A stretch of DNA of 64,000 bases from Bacillota bacterium (GCA_023415775.1 JAEZJM010000025.1:62001-126000), one strand, 5' to 3'. Positions 26,861 through 34,882 are shown, numbered from the stretch's first letter. The notes: generated by a model not told the origin, from the letters alone. Made by a program: numbers and translations.

Positions 26861-27700
26861 TCAATCTTCCTCATCTTCATCCTCCTCGTCCGGCGCTTCT
26901 TCGCCCTGGAGAAGACACTGGCGGATGAGTTCGAGCACAGCCAAAAAATGCTCGCCCTCGCGGCGAATATGGTCGGCCAACAGCGGAGGGAAAACCGCAG
27001 CCGCCGCGCAGCGGGCGACCAGGCTTTCCGCCGTGGCGAAAAAATCGACAGCTTCGTCGGCAGCCACCCTGAGATCCTTTTCGAACTGGACAAGCTCGTT
27101 ATTCGGTCGGTAATGCCACAGCATACTGGCAAGATCGCGGGCCTGAAGATTCAGCGTGTCAAATTTCTCCCCCAAACACTTGGCCTGCAAGACAAAAGCC
27201 CGTTCCGTCGGATCGATGAGCCCGCGGATAAACTTGGCATGGTCGGCGATGCCACGTACCCAGAAAATGTTCTCGCTTACCATGGCATCCACCGTAAACG
27301 CCATCCCGCAACCGACGATTTTTTTCAGCAGTTTCCGGAAATAGAGCGCCTCGCGCGACAAGTGGTCGACAAAAAGCGGGGTTAGCCAGCCGCCGCACAA
27401 CCGGCAATCCACGAGCAAGTGAAGAATATGCCGGTTAAAAACGAAAAACTTCCCTACCGCGATCATCGTCACGGCAACGAGGCGGGAAAACTCTTCCCCA
27501 GACGTCTCCTTGGCAAAGCGGTCCTCAAGGTCGCCGAAAACGGCCGAGAATCTCTGTGCTTCTATCTTCAGATCGCTTTCCGCGCACGGAAGCCCAAGAT
27601 CGATAAACTGTGCGTGATCGCGCATTATTCTAAGCCAGAAAAGCACTTCCGCAATGGCAGGGGGCGGGAAGGGCTTTACGCCGCGGCAGAAAATATCCAT
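26861..27700 (-). CDS. DUF2935 domain protein
   Basis: 279 residues, two similar helical halves. EVLFWLRIMRDHAQFIDLGL near 19 and SENIFWVRGIADHAKFIRGLI near 143 both carry the E...R...HA pattern, which suggests paired metal-binding or hemerythrin-like helical bundles. The C-terminus is a run of acidic residues (EEAPDEEDEDEED). Family function is unknown; it is common in spore-forming Firmicutes. Confidence 0.85.
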   Translation of the reverse strand: MDIFCRGVKPFPPPAIAEVLFWLRIMRDHAQFIDLGLPCAESDLKIEAQRFSAVFGDLEDRFAKETSGEEFSRLVAVTMIAVGKFFVFNRHILHLLVDCRLCGGWLTPLFVDHLSREALYFRKLLKKIVGCGMAFTVDAMVSENIFWVRGIADHAKFIRGLIDPTERAFVLQAKCLGEKFDTLNLQARDLASMLWHYRPNNELVQFEKDLRVAADEAVDFFATAESLVARCAAAAVFPPLLADHIRREGEHFLAVLELIRQCLLQGEEAPDEEDEDEED

Positions 27701-27784
27701 ACTTACCCCCCATTCTTCTCGTTTTACTATATTTTATGTCATTACCTCCCATGTGTGCCCCGACTGACCCCGAAGCCAACCGAA

Positions 27785-27819
27785 AAGGAGACATGAAGCT
27801 TGTTGCTTCATGTCTCCTT
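27785..27819 (-). terminator. Terminator of the Nramp-like gene
   Basis: 15-bp stem AAGGAGACATGAAGC / GCTTCATGTCTCCTT with a five-base loop, 23 bases past the stop, followed on the minus strand by TTCGG. Confidence 0.75.
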
Positions 27820-27842
27820 GAATGACCGGGTTCTCTGCCGCG

Positions 27843-29117
27843 CTACGGCATCAGGCGGCCGAATAGCTGCTCCACCAGACCGGGCGCCACCGTCGCCGCG
27901 AGCAGCAGGATGGTAAGGACGATTATCAGGCCGGCGAACGTCCAGGCAACCAGGTTATAAAGGGGCGAGTTGCGGCACTTGCCCATTATCTTGGCATTGC
28001 TAGCGATGAGCACCATGAAGATGAGCACTGGCACGAGCAGGATACCGTTCACCACCTGGGTTGTCAGCATCACGTGGTAAAGAGACAACCCTGGCCACAG
28101 TACAAGGACAGCGCTGAAAACGATGATGGCGGTGTATAGGCCGAAAAATACCGGCGCCTCCTTGTAAGACTTGCTGATGCCCCTCTCGAAGCCGAAAGCC
28201 TCGCAGATGGCGTAAGAGGTACTGAGCGGAAGGATGAAAGCGGCCAGCATCGAGGCGCCGAACAAGCCGAAGGCAAACAGGAAGGATGCGTATTTGCCGG
28301 CCAGCGGTTCGAGGGCGATTGCCGCGTCGGCGGCCGTTTCGATGGGAATATTGTTCACATGGAGGGTGGCCGCGGTCGCCACCACGATGAAGAAGGCGAT
28401 AAAGCCGGTGAAGAAAGCGCCGACGAGCACGTCCCAGCGTGTATACGCGTATGTTTTGGCGGTTATTCCCTTGTCGACGATCGTCGCCTGGACATAAAAC
28501 TGCCCCCAGGGCGTGATCGTCGTACCGATGATGCCTATCACCATCAGCAGATACCCCGGATCGTGCGAGAAGGTGGGCGGCGTGGCCGCGACGGCTATCA
28601 CCTCCCGCCACGGCGGGTCGACGATAAATCCGGAGATTACATAGCTGAAGAAGGTTAGGCAGAGCGCGAAGAAAACCTTCTCGATCCGCGAGTAATTGGC
28701 CTTGAGCACAAGCCGCCACACAACAAAGGCGATTATTGGCACCGCGATATAGCGGCTGATCCCGAATATCTCGAAGCTCGTGGCAATACCGGAAAACTCC
28801 GACACGGTTGTGCCGATATTGGCCACCATCAGTACCGACATGGCGAAAAAGGTCCATTTTACCCCGTACCGCTCGCGAATGAGGTCGGAAAGGCCGCGGC
28901 CGGTCACCGCCCCAGTACGGGCGGAAATCTCCTGGACGACGGTCAGGGCGAGAATGCTGATAAACAGCACGAACAGCAGGCTGTAGCCGTATTTGGCCCC
29001 GGCCGCAGAGTAGGTGGCGATGCCGCCGGCGTCGTTGTCGGCAAAGGCGGTGATGATCCCCGGGCCCATAACGGCAAGGAAAAGCACCAGCCTCTCCTTC
29101 ATTTTCTTCACATCCAC
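27843..29117 (-). CDS. Nramp-family divalent metal transporter, magnesium (NRMT)-like variant
   Basis: 424 residues from the GTG at 29117, eight bases after GGAGG; a GTG three codons earlier overlaps that site. About 11 helices. Helix 1 reads GPGIITAFADNDAGGIATYS: the DPGN metal motif of MntH is altered, with Asp kept but Asn replaced by Gly. Helix 6 reads IIGTTITPWGQFY, so the methionine that gives soft-metal selectivity (MPH) is Thr. These changes, plus a magnesium-sensing M-box in the leader, support a magnesium importer of the Nramp-related clade rather than a manganese or iron importer. Selectivity is inferred, not shown. Confidence 0.88.
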   Translation of the reverse strand: MDVKKMKERLVLFLAVMGPGIITAFADNDAGGIATYSAAGAKYGYSLLFVLFISILALTVVQEISARTGAVTGRGLSDLIRERYGVKWTFFAMSVLMVANIGTTVSEFSGIATSFEIFGISRYIAVPIIAFVVWRLVLKANYSRIEKVFFALCLTFFSYVISGFIVDPPWREVIAVAATPPTFSHDPGYLLMVIGIIGTTITPWGQFYVQATIVDKGITAKTYAYTRWDVLVGAFFTGFIAFFIVVATAATLHVNNIPIETAADAAIALEPLAGKYASFLFAFGLFGASMLAAFILPLSTSYAICEAFGFERGISKSYKEAPVFFGLYTAIIVFSAVLVLWPGLSLYHVMLTTQVVNGILLVPVLIFMVLIASNAKIMGKCRNSPLYNLVAWTFAGLIIVLTILLLAATVAPGLVEQLFGRLMP

Positions 29118-29145
29118 GCCTGCCACCTCCTTCCTTAGTAAAAAA

Positions 29146-29355
29146 GAAAAGACCTTCCCTGCGGAAGGTCTTTCATGTCGATAAAAGTACGACCTTCCCT
29201 ACTCGTCGAGTTTTAGCACTGCATAACGTAGAGCACACTCCTCAGCCACATTAGGTAGAACCTTACGCCGGTAATACCTGTTATACCCATTGGCGTCTCT
29301 CGACGTTTCCGGGCAGTGGCCTCTGTTTATGCAGGAGCCTCACCTAACAGAGAAA
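29146..29355 (-). promoter_or_regulatory. M-box (ykoK) magnesium riboswitch with terminator
   Basis: The minus strand reads GTTAGGTGAGGCTCCTGCAT, GCCACTGCCCGGAAACGTCG, AGAGACGCCAATGGGT and later CTACCTAATGTGGCTGAGGA and GTGCTAAAACTCGACGAG. This matches the conserved M-box blocks in order. The expression platform follows: AGGGAAGGTC (29191-29200) can pair with GACCTTCC, which otherwise forms the terminator stem GACCTTCC/GGAAGGTC (29151-29170) ended by TTTTCTTTTTT. High magnesium should favour termination and low magnesium transport gene expression. Confidence 0.93.
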
Positions 29356-29493
29356 TGATCGGTTTTCTTTTTCATTATATGCCCCATCGCGCGAAAGGTC
29401 AATCATTAGCGCAAAAACATGAGTTAAAGCATCGCAAAACAGCCGTCATTCCTAAAATTGACCTCAAAACGGGCTCTTTCGGCCTTCAAAGGC

Positions 29494-29529
29494 AAAAAAG
29501 ACCAGACGAGGGCTGCCCCTGTCTGGTCA
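29494..29529 (-). terminator. Terminator of the TerC-family gene
   Basis: Minus-strand stem GACCAGAC / GTCTGGTC followed by TTTTTTGCC, about 20 bases past the stop codon. It separates the TerC unit from the M-box transcript. Confidence 0.8.
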
Positions 29530-29547
29530 TGATCTTTTCTTATAAGC

Positions 29548-30219
29548 CTACTCCGGCTGGTCGGCGGGTTCCATCCCCCGGCGCCCTCTTAACTTCAACC
29601 AGTAGCCCGCGGCTACAACGCCCACGGTGAGAGCCACCTCGATAGGCAGCGCATATGCGGTCAGCATCGCGCCGATAGCGGCGTCGCCGATAACCATCTT
29701 GGCAGCCGTCCAGCCCAGGATAGCCGCTCCCGCGTAAATGATAATCGGGAAGCGGTCCATGAGATTGAGGATAAGCTGGCTGCCGAAGACGACCAGCGGG
29801 ATGCTCATCGCCAGACCGATGCCTAGCAGCATCCAGTTGCCGTTTGCAACACCGGCGATAGCGAGAACGTTATCGAGACTCATGATGACATCGGCAAACA
29901 GGATGACCTTGATGGCCTCGCTGAGGCAAGCAGCCTCATGGCATTTGACATCGCCCTTATCATCGGCGATCAGTTTCACGGCAATCCATATGAGCGCCAA
30001 ACCGCCGGCGAATTGAAGATACGGGATCTGCAGCAGGTACGCTGCCGCCAGGGTCAGCACGATCCTTAGTACGACCGCGCCCATACTGCCCCAAAAAACG
30101 GCCTTCTTACGCTGATCGTGAGGCAGGTTTCTACTTGCCAGAGCTATGACCACTGCGTTATCGCCACTCAGTATCAGGTTGATAAGCATGATACTCCCTA
30201 ACGCGGCTAATAGTTCCAT
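29548..30219 (-). CDS. TerC family membrane protein (YjbE/YkoY type), probable manganese exporter
   Basis: 223 residues from the ATG at 30219 behind GGAGGTC. Seven helices are predicted. The paired metal motifs LILSGDNAVVIALA near 19 and VIMSLDNVLAIAGVA near 115 are the TerC signature. The gene sits behind a yybP-ykoY manganese riboswitch, the usual arrangement for ykoY-type TerC proteins, which relieve manganese overload, probably metallating exported enzymes or exporting Mn. Function inferred from family plus riboswitch. Confidence 0.92.
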   Translation of the reverse strand: MELLAALGSIMLINLILSGDNAVVIALASRNLPHDQRKKAVFWGSMGAVVLRIVLTLAAAYLLQIPYLQFAGGLALIWIAVKLIADDKGDVKCHEAACLSEAIKVILFADVIMSLDNVLAIAGVANGNWMLLGIGLAMSIPLVVFGSQLILNLMDRFPIIIYAGAAILGWTAAKMVIGDAAIGAMLTAYALPIEVALTVGVVAAGYWLKLRGRRGMEPADQPE

Positions 30220-30311
30220 CGAAACGACCTCCATTCTTTTTCTGTTTGTTCGAATCCAGCGGTTCTGACCTTTCTCCCCTCCCCGACGGGTCTCTTTATT
30301 CTTCGCGACGC

Positions 30312-30455
30312 AAAAATAAAAGAGACCTTAGTATGGCTATCGCCATACTAAAGGTCTCGCCCATTGGCCGGTGATAAACCTCCAACGACAGAGCCAGGTA
30401 TTGCTACCGTAATGGTGACTCCGCCTTAACGGCTACTCCCCTTCAGTACTCATAT
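30312..30455 (-). promoter_or_regulatory. yybP-ykoY manganese riboswitch
   Basis: The minus strand carries the conserved 5' block AAGGGGAGTAGCCGTTAAGG followed by CGGAGTCACCATTACGG and the 3' block CAATGGGCGAGACCTTT. The 3' strand of the aptamer (GAGACCTTTAGTATGG) also forms the 5' arm of the stem closed by CCATACTAAGGTCTC, which ends in TTTTATTTTT. Manganese binding would disrupt this terminator and turn on the TerC gene. Confidence 0.92.
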
Positions 30456-30625
30456 ATTATCTTAATATCCTCCTCTATGTCAACAAGGAAATAATTTCAT
30501 CCGTTCCCTCTCATTTATTCACAAAGGCAGTCATTACCACTTTTTCTGCCGGTAACCTTTTGGTGTCCGTAATCATATTATGTCAATAGGGGTATCCCTA
30601 ATAATCTCCCGGGAGGTGATAATTG

Positions 30626-30985
30626 ATGCATTACTGTGACTACGACGATGACGACGACTACACCTGTAGCTGCAAAACGATGAAGTGCATGGACAGTTGC
30701 CAATCGATGAAGTACATGGATAGTTGCCAATCCATGGATAGTTGCCAATACATGGATAGTTGCCAGTCCATGGATAGTTGCCAGTCCATGAAGTGCATGA
30801 CTTGCGCCTATGCGATGAAATGCGCCAAGAGCATGCAAAGCTGCTACCCGATGCCCAGTTGCCACTATATGCAAAGCTGCAACTCGATGCCCAGTTGCCA
30901 CTATATGAAAAGCTGTCACACGATGAAGAGCTGCAACTCGATGAAAAGCTGCAACTCGATGAAAAGCTGCAACTATATGAAATGA
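30626..30985 (+). CDS. Cys/Met hexad-repeat protein (novel)
   Basis: 119 residues from the ATG at 30626 behind GGGAGGTG. After an acidic head (MHYCDYDDDDDYTCSCKT) the protein is almost wholly hexads of the form M-x-S-C-x-x: five MDSCQ(S/Y) units, two degenerate units (MTCAYA, MKCAKS), then eight units with K, P or Q at position 2. I count 20 Cys and 20 Met in 119 residues. There is no signal peptide and no hydrophobic helix. Strong ribosome site, terminator and preserved reading frame argue for expression. Possible roles: soft-metal (Cu, Zn, Hg) sequestration, a cysteine cross-linked spore coat or exosporium component, or a modified peptide precursor for the convergent YcaO. No homologue recognised. 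Confidence 0.8.
   Translation: MHYCDYDDDDDYTCSCKTMKCMDSCQSMKYMDSCQSMDSCQYMDSCQSMDSCQSMKCMTCAYAMKCAKSMQSCYPMPSCHYMQSCNSMPSCHYMKSCHTMKSCNSMKSCNSMKSCNYMK
30689..30976 (+). repeat. Tandem array of 18-bp coding repeats
   Basis: Two repeat subfamilies follow each other: ATGGATAGTTGCCAATCC-type units in the first half and ATGAAAAGCTGCAACTCG-type units in the second, joined by a degenerate stretch around 30797-30832. Each unit encodes one hexad of the Cys/Met protein. The periodicity leaves other frames open on both strands, giving long shadow ORFs. Unit number is likely to vary between strains by slippage. Confidence 0.85.
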
Positions 30986-31002
30986 TGCAAATAGCAGTTT
31001 CC

Positions 31003-31036
31003 GGGGGCCGGCGTTACGCCGGCCCCCCCTATTTTC
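31003..31036 (+). terminator. Terminator of the Cys/Met repeat gene
   Basis: Very GC-rich stem GGGGGCCGGCG / CGCCGGCCCCC with a TTA loop followed by CTATTTTCCTTT, 17 bases past the stop. It lies between this gene and the convergent YcaO gene. Confidence 0.8.
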
Positions 31037-31063
31037 CTTTACGCCTCGTGTTTTTCTTTTGCC

Positions 31064-32884
31064 TTACGCCAGTTCCGACAGCCGCCGCTGGTCGATAGGA
31101 CAGGCTGCCTGGCGGTCTTTGAGCTGCAAATACACCCGCTCGGTTTGCGGGTGGAGGCAGGCGGGCCGCTGGGGACACCGCTGGCAGTCGAAACAGCGCA
31201 AGTTATCGGGGCGGCAGACAAGCTTCGTCGGGTCGCCAAATTCGTGTGCGACGCCTGCTACCACCTCAGACGGGTAGAAAACACCAAGCGTGTCGACGAT
31301 ATCCGCTTCGCTCCGTCCCGCTACGCGCGCGCCGAGGTAATCGGCCACACACCTGTAATACGTCACTGCTCCCTCAGTATGGGATGCGCTACAGCTGAAT
31401 GCCACAAACCGCTCGAAAACTTCTGCGGCGCCCGCCAAATCGCCGTTTCGAAAGAGCAGGGCGCTCAGAAGCAGATCAAGGCTGCCAAAATACCAGGGAA
31501 AAGACGCCGGATCGCCGACCGGCTGGTTGAGGAATTCGAAAACGTTCGCATCCGGGCTGTATGGCAGTTGACGCAAAAAGTTTATAATCCGCCCCCTTTC
31601 ATCCGGATCAAGCTCGTCGAGTCTCCTGACAAGCCTGCGGACATCGTTGTAGGCAGCGTATTCCCCTATCGCCCCGACATCGCTGAAGGTTTCAATTTCA
31701 CTGAAATGGGGGATGATCACATGGTAGGCGGGAAACCCGAGGAAAGATACATCGCGGGCGTAAACCTGGAACCCCTCGGCTGCCAGCACCGCGAGCAGGT
31801 GCCGAAGCAATTCCCGGTTGCTTTCAGCCTTTATTTCGTCCCACTCCCGGAATGTATAGCTTGCCTGCGGTCCAAAAAACTCACTCGGGTACACCCCCGA
31901 GCCGTTGACCAGAATGCCGATCAGATTATTGACGTCGTCTGCCCCGGCACGGTAAGAAAACTCCCGCATCCCCATCATCCTGCCTATGTCCTGTCCTTGC
32001 AGCAGTTCGGTCAATGTTCTCTCGGCGGCGATCTCGAACAGGGGATGGGAGCCGAACTTGACGAAATAGCTCTGGGCGGCAAGATTTATATATACTACCC
32101 CGACCACCGGGTACCCCCTGCCGAGCGAGCAGTCCTTAACGATTACCCGGCAGGCGCCGCGGGCCTCGATAGCGGCGATCATGGCGGCTATGCGGGGGAA
32201 ACGGGCGATATAATCGTCCGGTACCGTAGGCGGCACTATTTTCTCCTTGATAATCCTCTGGTTTACGTGGCGCTCGAACAACTCGGCGATTCCCTGGACC
32301 AGCGCTTCCTGCGGCGTATTCCCGGCGCACATGCCGTTGGACATGTACATTTTTGCGGTCATTTTGACCGGCAGATAGGAAATATTGCCTGTGTGCAGGT
32401 TGCAATAAGGAACGGCGGCAAAATCGGCCGGAAGTTCCTCGTACGTCACCCCCTGCCACAGTTTGAGCAGCGCTTTCTTATCCGTTGCCGGATCCAGGCC
32501 CGCCAGTTGGGCTGTCAGCCACTCTCCGCCGACGGCGAGGAGGTCGGCCGTGCTCAGGAGCTTTTCGTCCGGCGCGTAATAGAATCCCTGGCGTGCCAAC
32601 GCCTGCGGGCTAAGATCAAAGCTCAACCGGAAAGTGCAAAGGTTCTGCAGCCTCTCCATCAGTTCGCCGTAGGCGCTTGCCAGCGCGTACTCGTGGGATG
32701 TGCCTTTGCCGTTGACCGACAGATCGGTGCCGGCGATATTCACCGACACCGAATAGAACCCCTGCAGGGAGTTGCGCCACGCCTTCTCTATCGGCAACAG
32801 GCCCATACCGCCCAGAATATCCTTGACGTTGCCGATCGTCCTGAGCGGCATCTCATCCTTATACTTCATTCCGGAAAAACTCAT
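31064..32884 (-). CDS. ycaO: YcaO family protein with extra C-terminal cysteine cluster
   Basis: 606 residues. The ATP/Mg-binding motifs of YcaO are present: ALASAYGELMER near 70, MYMSNGMCAGNTPQEALVQGIAELFER near 185 and AAERTLTELLQGQD near 290. Overall it resembles E. coli-type YcaO, which is tied to RimO-dependent beta-methylthiolation of ribosomal protein S12. The proline-rich C-terminus of azoline-forming YcaOs is absent. Instead the tail holds C557, C564, C567, C570, C576 and C595 (C-x6-C-x2-C-x2-C-x5-C plus one), similar to SPASM-like Fe-S or zinc sites. This differs from the E. coli protein as I recall it. The gene converges on the Cys/Met repeat gene 79 bases away. Confidence 0.9.
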   Translation of the reverse strand: MSFSGMKYKDEMPLRTIGNVKDILGGMGLLPIEKAWRNSLQGFYSVSVNIAGTDLSVNGKGTSHEYALASAYGELMERLQNLCTFRLSFDLSPQALARQGFYYAPDEKLLSTADLLAVGGEWLTAQLAGLDPATDKKALLKLWQGVTYEELPADFAAVPYCNLHTGNISYLPVKMTAKMYMSNGMCAGNTPQEALVQGIAELFERHVNQRIIKEKIVPPTVPDDYIARFPRIAAMIAAIEARGACRVIVKDCSLGRGYPVVGVVYINLAAQSYFVKFGSHPLFEIAAERTLTELLQGQDIGRMMGMREFSYRAGADDVNNLIGILVNGSGVYPSEFFGPQASYTFREWDEIKAESNRELLRHLLAVLAAEGFQVYARDVSFLGFPAYHVIIPHFSEIETFSDVGAIGEYAAYNDVRRLVRRLDELDPDERGRIINFLRQLPYSPDANVFEFLNQPVGDPASFPWYFGSLDLLLSALLFRNGDLAGAAEVFERFVAFSCSASHTEGAVTYYRCVADYLGARVAGRSEADIVDTLGVFYPSEVVAGVAHEFGDPTKLVCRPDNLRCFDCQRCPQRPACLHPQTERVYLQLKDRQAACPIDQRRLSELA

Positions 32885-33011
32885 TTACGGCACCTCACAC
32901 CAATTATTCGGGCAGACACGTCAAAACATTATGTCAAAACCCTGTTTTAATATATGCCGTAAGTTCCGGGCGAGTGACCATTCGCAGTTTGCCATACCCT
33001 TGGCCGTAAAA

Positions 33012-33040
33012 ACAAAAATGCCGCCGGCAGGCGGCGGCCA
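33012..33040 (-). terminator. Terminator of motAB
   Basis: Minus-strand stem GCCGCC / GGCGGC around a GCCTGCC loop followed by ATTTTTGTTTTT, about 20 bases after the motB stop. Confidence 0.8.
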
Positions 33041-33061
33041 GAAAGGCTGATGCAGAGGAAC

Positions 33062-33838
33062 TCAACGCGAGTGTGTACGAACGATCAATACCTCGACCCT
33101 GCGGTTCTGGGCCCGTCCTTCGGGAGTCGCGTTGGCGGCCGCCGGGCGGTACTCACCGTGGCCGATGGCGCTGAACCGCGCGGGCTGGAGGTTTTGTTCC
33201 TGAGACAGGAGGTATTTCATAAAGTTCAGGGCCCGCTTCGAGCTGAGATCCCAGTTAGTAGGGAACTCGGCGGTGTTGATGGGGATATTGTCGGTGTGAC
33301 CCGATATTACCACCTTTTGCGGCAACGCGGCCAGCATCTTGGCGATAGCTATTCCGTATTCGCGCGAGGCCGGCACCATATCGGCCCGGCCCGATTCAAA
33401 CAGCGCGGAATCCTTAATCCTGACGAGCAGACCGTCGTCGGTGAGCATGGTGCCGAACCCGCCGGTCAGGTTGTTGTCCTCAATGTACTTGTCAATTTTT
33501 CGCTTGGCTTCCAGCAGTTGAGCGGTTTCCTGCTGAAAGCTACTGGCCCGCTCGTTGCCTATGGTGGACAATACCGACGGTACTTTATCAATTGTCTGCG
33601 GCTGGCTTTCCGCCTGCTGAGGCACCGTGCGCACGCTTTCGAAGATAGACGGGTTGCCCTGAAAAGCGCTGTTGAAAGCCTGGGCCATCTGCTCGAACTT
33701 CTTCTGGTCGACCTGGGAAGAAGCGAACAAAACGATGAACAGCGCCAGCAGCAGGGTTAAAATATCGGAGTATGGAACCAGCCATGTCTCATCGACATGC
33801 TCTTCGTGTTCCTCGCTACTATGCCTCTTCCGTCGCAT
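33062..33838 (-). CDS. motB: Flagellar motor stator protein MotB
   Basis: 258 residues. Basic N-terminus, then one helix (VPYSDILTLLLALFIVLFASSQVD) containing the proton-binding aspartate in PYSD. The C-terminal OmpA-like peptidoglycan-binding domain spans about 130-255, with ISGHTDNIPI, NWDLSSKRAL and GRAQNRRVEVLI. It anchors the stator to the cell wall. The start overlaps the motA end by 20 bases, so the pair is translationally coupled. Confidence 0.96.
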   Translation of the reverse strand: MRRKRHSSEEHEEHVDETWLVPYSDILTLLLALFIVLFASSQVDQKKFEQMAQAFNSAFQGNPSIFESVRTVPQQAESQPQTIDKVPSVLSTIGNERASSFQQETAQLLEAKRKIDKYIEDNNLTGGFGTMLTDDGLLVRIKDSALFESGRADMVPASREYGIAIAKMLAALPQKVVISGHTDNIPINTAEFPTNWDLSSKRALNFMKYLLSQEQNLQPARFSAIGHGEYRPAAANATPEGRAQNRRVEVLIVRTHSR

Positions 33839-34628
33839 CGCCCTTCTCCTCGTCTTTGTTGAGAAGTTGCCGCTTATTCTGCGGGACGAACACCCTCAGT
33901 TTGGCTTCCAGGGTGGCCGGGTTGTCGCCGGCCTGGAGGGAGAGTATTCCTTCCAGCATCATCTTCTTTAGCTCCGTTTCTTCTTTGGACATGAGTTTCA
34001 GCTTATTGGCGAAAGGGTGCCAGATTACGTAGCCGGTAAATATACCGAACAGTGTGGCGATAAAAGCGGCGGCGATAGAATGCCCCAACTGCTCGATATC
34101 ATCGAGGTTACCGAGCGCGGCCACCAGACCGACTACCGCCCCCAGCACTCCCAATGTGGGGGCGTACATGCCCGCCTGCGAAAAGATGAGCGCTCCGACC
34201 CGGTGGCGTTCCTCCATTTGCTGGATGTCCAGGCCGAGAACGTCTACAACCAGATCGGGATCCATACCGTCGATGACCATTGTCAGGCCTTCCCTAAGAA
34301 AAGGGTCCTTTATCTCGTCAAGTCCCGGTTCGAGAGCCAACAGGCCTTCCCGGCGGGCGAGTTGCGACAGTCCGACGAACAGGCGCAATATCTCGCCGTG
34401 GGGCATCAAAACCGGTTTTACAAACAACATTTTCACCAGTTTGGGAAACTTTTTTACCTGCTCCATCGGAAATCCGTTGAGGAGGCAAGCCGCCGTACCG
34501 GCGAAGATGATTAACATCGCCGCCGGGTTGAGCAGCGCCGATAGGCTGGCCCCCTTGAGGACCATCCCCACGCTTATGGCGGAGCAGCCCAGAATCAATC
34601 CAATAATAGTCGACTTCTCCAATTGCAT
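33819..34628 (-). CDS. motA: Flagellar motor stator protein MotA
   Basis: 269 residues with four helices. GLSQLARREGLLALE and the cytoplasmic loop with DPFLREGLTMVIDGMDPD are typical, as is GMYAPTLGVLGAVVGLVAALGNL of helices 3-4. With MotB it forms the ion channel that turns the flagellum. Signature residues for sodium versus proton coupling are not decisive here. The flagellar structural genes lie outside the window. Confidence 0.96.
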   Translation of the reverse strand: MQLEKSTIIGLILGCSAISVGMVLKGASLSALLNPAAMLIIFAGTAACLLNGFPMEQVKKFPKLVKMLFVKPVLMPHGEILRLFVGLSQLARREGLLALEPGLDEIKDPFLREGLTMVIDGMDPDLVVDVLGLDIQQMEERHRVGALIFSQAGMYAPTLGVLGAVVGLVAALGNLDDIEQLGHSIAAAFIATLFGIFTGYVIWHPFANKLKLMSKEETELKKMMLEGILSLQAGDNPATLEAKLRVFVPQNKRQLLNKDEEKGDATEEA

Positions 34629-34882
34629 TCCCCTCTAACTGTCTTAATTACCGCAAAGACCGCTTTTCCGTCCGCGCTGCCGGCCATCCCGGTGAAATAC
34701 CAACCAGGTGCCAAGCATTAATGCTCTACGCGTTTGCTACTAAGATAATTTAGCTAATTTAGCAGGAAATCCTCTGTAAATAATAGGTATTTGCTGTGAA
34801 AAATTATTTTCCACAAAAAGTGTGCGCCCCAGCTCGGCCGGAGGCGATGGAAGACGTATTCATCTGCGGCTTTGCTGAAATG

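Noticed and set aside
30578..30919. Minus-strand repetitive frame (ATIHGLATIHVL-like)
   Set aside because: It is the complement of the 18-bp repeat array. The repeat length is a multiple of three, so other frames stay open; it has no ribosome site or signal.
30689..30976. Possible CRISPR array
   Set aside because: The units are contiguous 18-bp coding repeats without unique spacers, and no cas genes are present.
31145..32950. Plus-strand open frame of about 600 codons opposite ycaO
   Set aside because: It is antisense to a gene with clear YcaO motifs, has no ribosome site, and its composition mirrors the GC-rich codon bias of the real gene.
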